Below, piece after piece: positions 1 through 3,887 of a stretch of DNA of 5,259 nucleotides. The notes under the pieces are model-generated. The model was not told where the DNA came from, did not search any database, and worked only from the letters and a program-made list of their open reading frames with translations. The first letter of the stretch is position 1. Each line of letters opens with the position of its first letter. This DNA is from an uncultured Ruminococcus sp. Lineage in GTDB: Bacteria; Bacillota; Clostridia; Oscillospirales; Ruminococcaceae. Both the position numbers and the translations under genes were made by a program. The stretch is from contig CAMWVM010000128.1 of assembly GCA_947177715.1 (NCBI GenBank), positions 1-5,259 of the forward strand, given 5' to 3'.

Positions 1-46
1 AAAAACGTCAGCTGAAGCCGACCTTGCCACGTTGAAAACGGGCAAG
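1..46 (-). terminator. Tandem hairpins, probable terminator of the lipoprotein gene
   Basis: Two hairpins lie back to back. The one at 7-22 has a 6-bp stem with a 4-nt loop (GTCGGC-TTCA-GCTGAC on the minus strand, one G-T pair) and is followed on that strand by GTTTTT at the window edge, the form of a Rho-independent terminator. The one at 23-46 pairs CTTGCC plus CGTT with AACG plus GGCAAG, with one bulged base and a 3-nt loop. Both lie after the stop codon of the minus-strand lipoprotein gene at 81. The segment 1-50 is 54% G+C, well above its surroundings. The T-run is cut by the window end. The pair could instead belong to an element or gene end extending leftward. Confidence 0.5.
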
Positions 47-80
47 CCCTTATTTAAATTACACATATAATAGTATAATA

Positions 81-743
81 TTATTTTTTATACTGCTCCA
101 CAGTGTTTTGAATTTTATCCACAGCATTTTTTTCTGTAATGTCAACACGATATTTATACTCTTTTTTCTCACCGTCAATAATTATGGTTGACGATTCCAC
201 AAAATAAAGCAATTTATCCTCATTATCAAAATAATAGTCAGCGCTAAATGCCGTTGTACTATCATCTACACTAAGCTTTTCTATGTCATATTCATGAATA
301 ATATGAGTAACTTCGCCTTCACTTTTAACCTCAGCATTTTTTACTGCTGAAGGCTGAAATATAATAAGACCTTCTCCTGCCTGTGGGTGGGTAACATCTC
401 TTGTATATGCTGCAAACCCATCTTCTCCCTTTTGCTTATATGTATACTCACCTTTTTCATAAGTAAAGCTTTCCATTCCGTTATTATACTGAGCATAGAT
501 ATCTTCACCGTTTTTTCCCTCATATGAAAAGGTCAAAATGTCTTTTTCATCATACTTAAAAGCAAAAGTTTGTTCAACCTCGTTTGTGTCCACATTTGTC
601 ATAATCACCTTTGCACTGTCAAGATTCCTGTATTCTTCCCTTGCATTATTTATTAAATCATCGCCCTCGACCGATGGCTGCAATCCACAAGAACTTAGCA
701 TTACAACAGCTGATGAGATTAAAATTATTAACCTTTTTTTCAT
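81..743 (-). CDS. Small secreted lipoprotein of unknown function (220 aa)
   Basis: The product starts with a classic lipoprotein signal: MKKR, a hydrophobic stretch at residues 5-18, then the lipobox L16-S17-S18-C19. It should therefore be exported and lipid-anchored on the outer face of the membrane. The ATG at 743 is chosen because GGAGG (753-749) sits 5 nt before it and the signal peptide begins there; an upstream in-frame TTG at 761 has no such site. The mature part is polar, alternates short charged and aromatic strands, and opens with a helix (about residues 28-40) ending in a NLDSAKV-like segment. This layout recalls LolA/LppX-like beta-sheet lipoproteins, but I see no diagnostic motif and do not assign a family. 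It follows the S1 gene by 47 nt with a terminator hairpin between, so expression may need read-through or a promoter inside the S1 gene. No clear promoter is visible in the gap. Confidence 0.88.
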   Translation of the reverse strand: MKKRLIILISSAVVMLSSCGLQPSVEGDDLINNAREEYRNLDSAKVIMTNVDTNEVEQTFAFKYDEKDILTFSYEGKNGEDIYAQYNNGMESFTYEKGEYTYKQKGEDGFAAYTRDVTHPQAGEGLIIFQPSAVKNAEVKSEGEVTHIIHEYDIEKLSVDDSTTAFSADYYFDNEDKLLYFVESSTIIIDGEKKEYKYRVDITEKNAVDKIQNTVEQYKK

Positions 744-759
744 TTTATCCTCCAAATAC

Positions 760-785
760 AAAAAGGGCCGCTTAAGCAGCCCCTT
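760..785 (-). terminator. Rho-independent terminator after the S1 gene
   Basis: On the minus strand an AAGGG(G)CTGC arm pairs with a GCGGCCCTT arm around a TTAA loop, with one bulged G and one G-T pair, and the 3' arm runs straight into TTTTT. It starts 6 nt after the S1 gene stop codon and ends 7 nt before the ribosome binding site of the lipoprotein gene. It most likely ends the yabP-yabQ-divIC-S1 transcript. The downstream gene lies so close that partial read-through is possible. Confidence 0.75.
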
Positions 786-790
786 ATTAT

Positions 791-1312
791 TTATTTTCTG
801 CGTGACGGGCTTTTCCTCTTATTATCAATAACATGCTTCAAATCAGAAAATCTCTCTTCACTTGTTGCCTTAAATTTACTAAGCATATCCTCAAAATCTG
901 AATTACCGCTGCCTGATTTTGTATCAAAAACAGGAGGTGGATTCTTTCTGAAATCCTGCGGCTGGCTGTCACGGTCATAATTTTTTCTGACAAAACCGCC
1001 TTTTGAAAAATTGCCTTTATTTTGATTTCTATCGTTATTAAACTTGCCATTTTCAAATTTTGGTTTTCTTGACGGAGCAGGAAGAGCCTTTTTTATAGAC
1101 AAACTTATTTTTCCGTCATCACTTACAGACATTACTTTTACTTTAACAGTTTGACCTTCTTGAAGATGATCTTTGATTTCGCTGACAAAAGTATTGGCAA
1201 CTTCAGATATATGTACCATGCCGGTAGAATCCTTATCAAGCTCTACAAAAGCTCCAAACTTTGTTATTCCAGTAACCTTACCCTCGTAAATTTTTCCGAC
1301 TTCAAGCTGCAT
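791..1312 (-). CDS. yabR: S1-domain RNA-binding protein, YabR-like (173 aa)
   Basis: Residues 1-76 form a complete S1 RNA-binding (OB-fold) domain: EVGKIYEGKVTGITKFGAFVEL, then GMVHISEV, EGQTVKVKVMSV and DDGKISLSIK in the normal order. A basic, Asn/Gly-rich, probably unstructured linker follows (about 80-128). A conserved-looking tail comes last, DFEDMLSKFKATSEER (139-154), ending in a basic RRK. S1 proteins of this size at this locus (YabR, general stress protein 13 type) bind RNA or ribosomes; the exact role is not settled. The ATG at 1312 is favoured because the S1 domain begins at residue 3, although the only purine-rich site, AGAGG (1330-1326), is 13 nt away and therefore weak. The gene is last in the operon, 48 nt after divIC, and is followed at once by a terminator. 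Family assignment is firm; the symbol rests on the neighbours. Confidence 0.92.
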   Translation of the reverse strand: MQLEVGKIYEGKVTGITKFGAFVELDKDSTGMVHISEVANTFVSEIKDHLQEGQTVKVKVMSVSDDGKISLSIKKALPAPSRKPKFENGKFNNDRNQNKGNFSKGGFVRKNYDRDSQPQDFRKNPPPVFDTKSGSGNSDFEDMLSKFKATSEERFSDLKHVIDNKRKSPSRRK

Positions 1313-1360
1313 GTGTAAATGTTATCCTCTCTAATTTTATTTTTGTATAACCCCAAATCC

Positions 1361-1708
1361 TCAGTCAGCGTCTACAATATAAAAACGCCGCTCATTAGGA
1401 TATGCATACCCCAAACGCTCGATAGCAATACGCTCCATATAAGCCGCTTCATCGTCAGCACTTAACAGACGCACATACTCATCGTTTTGCTGTTTAGCTT
1501 CAGTAATCTTTTCTGAAAGCTCATTGCTTTCCTTTTTTATTTCAGCAATCTGTACTTGCTGAGAAATAACAGAAACCACTGAATAAACAATTAAACAAAC
1601 TATTGCTAAAGCAGTGAGCGGTTTAGACAGAAAAAAAGATTTTTTACCATTATTCTTCAAAGCTTTATTTGCTTTTTTATATGTACTATCATTATTATTC
1701 ACAGACAT
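1361..1708 (-). CDS. divIC: DivIC/FtsB-like septum formation initiator (115 aa)
   Basis: This is a bitopic cell-division protein. It has a short basic, Asn/Lys-rich cytoplasmic part (1-30), one membrane span (about 31-50, LTALAIVCLIVYSVVSVISQ) and a coiled-coil outside the membrane (about 52-83). It ends with the family motif near 90-110 (YMERIAIERLGYAYPNERRF), matching the 'LGY..P.E..F' ending of DivIC/FtsB. In the family it pairs with FtsL and DivIB at the division septum. The ATG at 1708 is chosen over in-frame ATGs at 1735 and 1729, because AAGGAG (1725-1720) lies upstream of 1708 (11 nt, slightly long) and inside the longer versions. Its position between yabQ and the S1 gene is the standard one. 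The 73-nt gap before it holds an 18-bp AT palindrome (1754-1771) but no convincing promoter. Confidence 0.9.
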   Translation of the reverse strand: MSVNNNDSTYKKANKALKNNGKKSFFLSKPLTALAIVCLIVYSVVSVISQQVQIAEIKKESNELSEKITEAKQQNDEYVRLLSADDEAAYMERIAIERLGYAYPNERRFYIVDAD

Positions 1709-1781
1709 ACATTTCCGCTCTCCTTTCATCAGCAATCCTATTTACATACGCTATTATAATTTTAATTATAACTAATTCACA

Positions 1782-2231
1782 TTAGACTTTCAAGGGCTTT
1801 TGACTCTTTTTTTCCCTTTTTAAAAAATTTAAGTACTTTTTAACAATTCGTTTATTAATTACAGCTAAGATTTTAGCGAAAAATCCCCTTATTGGAGAAA
1901 GCAAAACATTCCATATATAGCCTGTCACTTTAGATATCAGCTTTACTGCCCAGTTTCCCAATGCCACTCGCTCAATCATACAGCCTGCAAACATTCCCAA
2001 CAGCACAAAGGCTCTTATTCCTCCCGTCAGATCTGTACCAAACAAGAAAAATGCAAAACCAAAAAACGCAGCATATATAAAATCCTCTATAAACACCAAA
2101 ACCTTATTATGCTTAACTGTGTTTCGAAATACTCTTACAAGATCATAAATAATTCCTAATCCTGCTCCAAGAAGGCACGATAGAAAAAAATATTCCGTTT
2201 CCTGAGCAATTTCCAGATGCATAGGTTCCAT
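1782..2231 (-). CDS. yabQ: Spore cortex biosynthesis membrane protein YabQ (149 aa)
   Basis: This is a small polytopic membrane protein with hydrophobic spans at about residues 14-33, 44-65 and 70-92, a weaker amphipathic stretch at 96-122, and a strongly basic tail (127-149). The first part (EYFFLSCLLGAGLGIIYDLVRVFR) and the following IEDFIYAAFFGFAFFLF segment have the pattern of the YabQ family. In Bacillus subtilis YabQ lies in the outer forespore membrane and is needed for cortex synthesis; the same role is inferred here. The start is supported by GGAGG (2243-2239) 7 nt before the ATG. It begins 20 nt after the yabP stop codon, indicating co-transcription. Its length is in the range of clostridial YabQ proteins, which tend to be shorter than that of B. 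subtilis. Confidence 0.92.
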   Translation of the reverse strand: MEPMHLEIAQETEYFFLSCLLGAGLGIIYDLVRVFRNTVKHNKVLVFIEDFIYAAFFGFAFFLFGTDLTGGIRAFVLLGMFAGCMIERVALGNWAVKLISKVTGYIWNVLLSPIRGFFAKILAVINKRIVKKYLNFLKREKKSQKPLKV

Positions 2232-2251
2232 AAAAACACCTCCACCAACCG

Positions 2252-2524
2252 CTATTTAAACAACTTGCCAATAGCTGAAAGCTTTTTCTTTCTGTCCTTT
2301 TCCCCATAGCTAAGACTCCAGACATCGCCCTCAACAGAAATATCTCCGCTTTCTACGCTCATTTCATTTATATGAAGATTTCTGCCTCTGATTGTTAGCT
2401 CCCCCAGTTGTGTAAACAGCTTTATTTCCTCCTCATTAAAACAATCCACATCAGTTACGCCTGACAAAACGAGCTTTGAACGATTCTCCAAAATCAGATT
2501 ATGATTACCCTGAATATCCGACAT
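2252..2524 (-). CDS. yabP: Sporulation protein YabP (90 aa)
   Basis: The protein matches the YabP family from end to end. NHNLILENRSKLVLSGVTDV is followed by a central CFNEEEI segment and a beta-rich stretch (GELTIRGRNLHI, then VESGDISVEGDVWSLSY), ending in a basic tail. YabP is made in the mother cell during sporulation and is encoded with YabQ; its biochemical role is unknown. Two in-frame ATGs are present, at 2530 and 2524. The AGGAG site (2536-2532) is 1 nt from the first and 7 nt from the second, so the second is preferred. The gene heads the visible operon. The S4-domain gene (hslR/yabO) that normally precedes it is missing, and a structured non-coding element lies directly upstream. 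Its promoter is not obvious: TTGATA with TATAAC at 19-nt spacing, and a sigma-E-like CATACATA near 2705, are weak candidates. Confidence 0.93.
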   Translation of the reverse strand: MSDIQGNHNLILENRSKLVLSGVTDVDCFNEEEIKLFTQLGELTIRGRNLHINEMSVESGDISVEGDVWSLSYGEKDRKKKLSAIGKLFK

Positions 2525-2555
2525 ATCCATTCTCCTCTCACATTTATTTCAATAA

Positions 2556-2679
2556 GGGGCATCGCCCCGTCATTCAATGTTCGACTGGCAATTCGCCACT
2601 TAGGATTTATCAGTGGATAGTTCCAACTACTAAACCTTAACCGAACCCAACACCTTAGAGGCGGTGAACACCAGTCGTT
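2556..2679 (-). other. Self-complementary intergenic element or leader upstream of yabP
   Basis: An outer stem pairs CGACTGG (2582-2588) with CCAGTCG (2671-2677), 7 bp and perfect. A second stem pairs CGCCACTTAGG (2594-2604) with CCTTAGAGGCG (2653-2663), 9 of 11 positions. Inside lies a palindrome, TAGTT-CC-AACTA (2618-2629). A separate 5-bp GC hairpin, GGGGC-ATC-GCCCC, sits at 2556-2568, about 20 nt before the yabP ribosome binding site. G+C is near 50%, clearly above the flanks. Read on the minus strand it would be a 5' leader of yabP; read on the plus strand it is followed by a terminator hairpin at 2728-2754. Mismatches in the second stem are what a decayed or covarying RNA would show. 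I cannot name a known RNA family. It could be a riboswitch-like leader, a small RNA, or a remnant of a mobile element. Confidence 0.45.
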
Positions 2680-2688
2680 AGTTATACC
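2666..2688 (+). repeat. Dispersed repeat, copy A
   Basis: GAACACCAGTCGTTAGTTATA closely resembles copies near 2980 and 5230. The 21-base minus-strand stretch starting TATAACTAACGACTG matches copy B at 17 of 21 positions. With the preceding GAGGCGGT it also matches the minus strand of copy C at 18 of 22 positions, allowing one gap. Part of it forms the right arm of the outer stem of the element at 2556-2679. Confidence 0.5.
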
Positions 2689-2723
2689 TTTATTTATATG
2701 TATGGTATCAATGAATTTATGCA

Positions 2724-2754
2724 TAAAAAAAGCCGGTTAGTCACTCCGGCTTTT
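2724..2754 (-). terminator. Strong hairpin terminator of the small minus-strand transcript
   Basis: A perfect 9-bp stem, AAAAGCCGG (2728-2736) with CCGGCTTTT (2746-2754), has a 9-nt loop. On the minus strand CCGGC is followed by seven Ts, an ideal Rho-independent terminator; on the plus strand only four Ts follow. It closes a transcription unit that starts at the minus promoter near 3059-3087. It also isolates yabP from transcription coming from the right. Confidence 0.85.
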
Positions 2755-2758
2755 CTAT

Positions 2759-2783
2759 GGAAAATCGCATGATTTGATTTTCC
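2759..2783. repeat. Inverted repeat in the 3' end of the small transcript
   Basis: GGAAAATC (2759-2766) and GATTTTCC (2776-2783) form a perfect 8-bp stem around a 9-nt loop. It lies between the stop of the 43-codon ORF (2811) and the terminator, so in RNA it would stack next to the terminator hairpin. It may stabilise the 3' end or be a structural element of a small RNA. Confidence 0.5.
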
Positions 2784-2810
2784 GCATATTGAGAAGGATA
2801 TGTTCCGATG

Positions 2811-2942
2811 TTAGCTTAAAATGGGATTAAAATTTTTGCTGTTTTTATCTTTTATTAGTCTTAACTGAATTTGTTTAGTCCAGCGTTTTATAAAAATTAT
2901 CACAGCAATAATAAACAAGCAAAACAAAAATGTTATTATCAT
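2811..2942 (-). CDS. Putative 43-aa single-pass membrane peptide
   Basis: This ORF runs from the ATG at 2942 to TAA at 2813-2811. Residues 2-18 are almost purely hydrophobic (IITFLFCLFIIAVIIFI). A cationic, hydrophilic tail with no further membrane span follows (KRWTKQIQLRLIKDKNSKNF, then NPILS). This is the layout of a small bitopic membrane protein, tail predicted inside by the positive-inside rule. It sits alone in a short transcription unit with its own promoter (3087-3059), an operator at the start site and a terminator (2754-2724), which argues against chance. Against it, no good ribosome binding site precedes the ATG. A six-codon ORF (2959-2939) overlaps the start as ATGA and could couple translation; an in-frame GTG at 2951 is an alternative start. 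The family is unknown. The transcript might instead be a regulatory RNA. Confidence 0.5.
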   Translation of the reverse strand: MIITFLFCLFIIAVIIFIKRWTKQIQLRLIKDKNSKNFNPILS

Positions 2943-2979
2943 AATCTGCACACTTTCATGGACGGTGGTTATAGATTAA

Positions 2980-3002
2980 GGGACATCAGTCGTTAATCAT
3001 AT
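2980..3002 (+). repeat. Dispersed repeat, copy B
   Basis: GGGACATCAGTCGTTAATCAT matches copy A at 17 of 21 positions and the minus strand of copy C at 13 of 14 core positions (GGACATMAGTCGTT). It lies in the untranslated leader of the small minus-strand transcript, about 60 nt after its predicted start. The core could form a small GAC/GTC hairpin. Confidence 0.5.
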
Positions 3003-3033
3003 TATATTCAGTTATTTGCAATTTTGATTTCGG

Positions 3034-3047
3034 TTAGCCATTGCTAA
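3034..3047. promoter_or_regulatory. Operator box 1, TTAGC-N4-GCTAA
   Basis: TTAGC-CATT-GCTAA begins 11 nt downstream of the -10 box of the minus-strand promoter, so it covers about +5 to +18 of that transcript. A bound repressor would block initiation or early elongation. Boxes 2 and 3 share the same half-sites and the same 4-nt spacer. Assignment to the neighbouring DtxR-type repressor is inference from position and repetition. Confidence 0.7.
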
Positions 3048-3058
3048 TTACAAGTGTT

Positions 3059-3087
3059 ATTATAGCCTGATTTTATATAAAAGTCAA
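3059..3087 (-). promoter_or_regulatory. Sigma-A promoter of the small minus-strand transcript
   Basis: On the minus strand the -35 is TTGACT (3087-3082), the spacer is exactly 17 nt, and the -10 is a perfect TATAAT (3064-3059). Predicted start is near 3052. The resulting RNA would run about 330 nt to the terminator at 2724. Operator box 1 overlaps the first transcribed bases. Confidence 0.85.
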
Positions 3088-3135
3088 CAAAAAAATATGT
3101 TGATTTTAAAATTTAGTATTAATATACATAATCGG

Positions 3136-3149
3136 TTAGCTGAAGCTAA
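3136..3149. promoter_or_regulatory. Operator box 2, TTAGC-N4-GCTAA
   Basis: TTAGC-TGAA-GCTAA lies about 100 bp from box 1 and 190 bp from box 3. On the minus strand it starts 3 nt after an extended -10 (TGATATAAT, with TATAAT at 3158-3153) that has a poor -35. On the plus strand it follows a weak promoter-like pair (TTGATT 3100-3105, TATACA 3123-3128, 17-nt spacer). It may control a second promoter or hold repressor for looping between the other two boxes. Confidence 0.6.
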
Positions 3150-3250
3150 TTAATTATATCAATAATGACAAAAATCAAAACATAAATTTATGGTTATTGG
3201 ATGCTTACTGTTTCACTCAATCAACTCTGCAAAATTCGTAAATTTCAGTG

Positions 3251-3279
3251 TTGACAAACAGATTTAAAAGCGGTATAAT
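3251..3279 (+). promoter_or_regulatory. Sigma-A promoter of the DtxR-type repressor gene
   Basis: TTGACA (3251-3256), a 17-nt spacer and TATAAT (3274-3279) give a perfect consensus promoter. Predicted start is near 3286, leaving a leader of about 70 nt with a hairpin (3290-3310) and operator box 3 before the ATG. A perfect promoter on a repressor gene implies strong expression held down by repression. Confidence 0.9.
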
Positions 3280-3289
3280 TAATTTATAA

Positions 3290-3310
3290 AATCGGAATAC
3301 TCTTCCGATT
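3290..3310 (+). promoter_or_regulatory. Leader hairpin of the repressor transcript
   Basis: AATCGGAA (3290-3297) pairs perfectly with TTCCGATT (3303-3310) around a 5-nt loop, at about +5 to +25 of the transcript. No U-run follows directly, so it is not a plain terminator. It may protect the 5' end of the mRNA or be another protein-binding palindrome. Confidence 0.5.
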
Positions 3311-3327
3311 ATTAGTTTTGTATTAAG

Positions 3328-3341
3328 TTAGCTATTGCTAA
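3328..3341. promoter_or_regulatory. Operator box 3, TTAGC-N4-GCTAA, beside the repressor's ribosome site
   Basis: TTAGC-TATT-GCTAA ends 1 nt before the AGAAGGGG ribosome binding site (3343-3350) of the repressor gene. Located at about +43 to +56, it fits a roadblock type of autoregulation. It is the third member of the identical-spacing box set. Confidence 0.65.
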
Positions 3342-3355
3342 TAGAAGGGGTAATT

Positions 3356-3751
3356 ATGACTGACGCTATCAAAAGATACTTACTTGCTATATACGAACTG
3401 AGCAACGGAGGTGCTTCGGTAAAATCAACTGATGTTTCCAGATATTTAAACGTAACAAAATCCTCTACAGCAAAAATGACAACACGGCTTGAGGAACAGG
3501 GATACATAATAAAACCTCATTATGCTGATATTACGCTTACTCCGAAGGGTATTAAAACGGCAGGAGATTTATATACAAATATGTTCATTTTGCAGGAATT
3601 TTTCACTAAGTTTCTTAAAACACCTCAAGAAACTGCAAAAAGCGATGCAATTACATGTGTCTGCAGTTTATCAGATTTCACAGTTGATAAACTTGTTAAG
3701 CTTACAATTAGAAATGTCAATAAGAAAAAAGATAATAATACTAAAGCATAA
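3356..3751 (+). CDS. DtxR/MntR-family repressor lacking metal ligands (131 aa)
   Basis: The winged helix-turn-helix N-terminus is typical of the DtxR/MntR family: RYLLAIYEL (7-15), STDVSRYLNVTKSSTAKMTTRL (24-45), then EEQGYI and LTPKGIKTA (61-69). A short dimerisation part and a basic tail follow. The size is like two-domain MntR (about 140 aa), without the SH3 domain of DtxR. The ATG at 3356 has AGAAGGGG 5 nt upstream; an in-frame TTG at 3335 lies inside the operator and is rejected. By hand alignment every MntR metal ligand is replaced: Asp8 by R7, Glu11 by L10, His77 by M76, Glu99 by I99, Glu102 by V102, His103 by C103. A new C101-V-C103 pair appears where the family has its E-H motif. Sensing of Mn or Fe in the usual way is therefore unlikely; another signal, a thiol-based switch or constitutive binding are possible. 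Likely targets are itself and the divergent small transcript. Confidence 0.9.
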   Translation: MTDAIKRYLLAIYELSNGGASVKSTDVSRYLNVTKSSTAKMTTRLEEQGYIIKPHYADITLTPKGIKTAGDLYTNMFILQEFFTKFLKTPQETAKSDAITCVCSLSDFTVDKLVKLTIRNVNKKKDNNTKA

Positions 3752-3880
3752 AAATACCGCCTTAAATGCGGAATATCATTAAAGGACCATTCGGAATGCA
3801 TTTTGCATCATTCCGAGAAATGAACGAAAAAACATTCATTTCTCCCAAAAAAGATATTACCGTAAAAAGGCGGTATTTTT
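3750..3880. terminator. 131-bp nested inverted repeat, bidirectional terminator
   Basis: The outer arms AAAAATACCGCCTT (3750-3763) and AAGGCGGTATTTTT (3867-3880) are a perfect 14-bp inverted repeat, and the left arm includes the last bases of the repressor stop codon. A second stem continues inward: CGGAATATC (3769-3777) with GATATT-A-CCG (3853-3862), one bulge. Within are two hairpins: TCGGAATG/CATTCCGA (3791-3798/3809-3816) and GAGAAATGAA/TTCATTTCTC (3815-3824/3835-3844), which overlap by 2 nt. The T-rich outer arms give a terminator for the repressor (plus) and for the SGNH gene (minus), which converge here. The cloverleaf-like design is far larger than a usual terminator and could be an inserted miniature element. 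Confidence 0.75.
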
Positions 3881-3887
3881 ATTTATC

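Noticed and set aside
538..831. 97-codon plus-strand ORF
   Set aside because: It lies antisense to the well-supported lipoprotein gene and crosses the terminator; no ribosome site.
838..1056. 72-codon minus-strand ORF inside the S1 gene
   Set aside because: It is an alternate-frame shadow of the S1 gene's low-complexity linker.
1754..1771. AT palindrome TTATAATT-TT-AATTATAA between yabQ and divIC as an internal promoter or operator
   Set aside because: A TATAAT is present but no acceptable -35 lies 16-18 nt away, and such AT palindromes are common in this composition.
2494..2724. 76-codon minus-strand ORF spanning the region upstream of yabP
   Set aside because: It overlaps the start of yabP in another frame, has no ribosome binding site, and its translation follows the self-complementary element; composition is not protein-like.
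3191..3268. 25-codon plus-strand ORF before the repressor promoter
   Set aside because: There is no ribosome site or clear promoter, and it runs through the -35 box of the repressor promoter; chance is sufficient.
3522..3782. 86-codon plus-strand ORF inside the repressor gene
   Set aside because: It is an alternate-frame shadow of the repressor, with no ribosome site.
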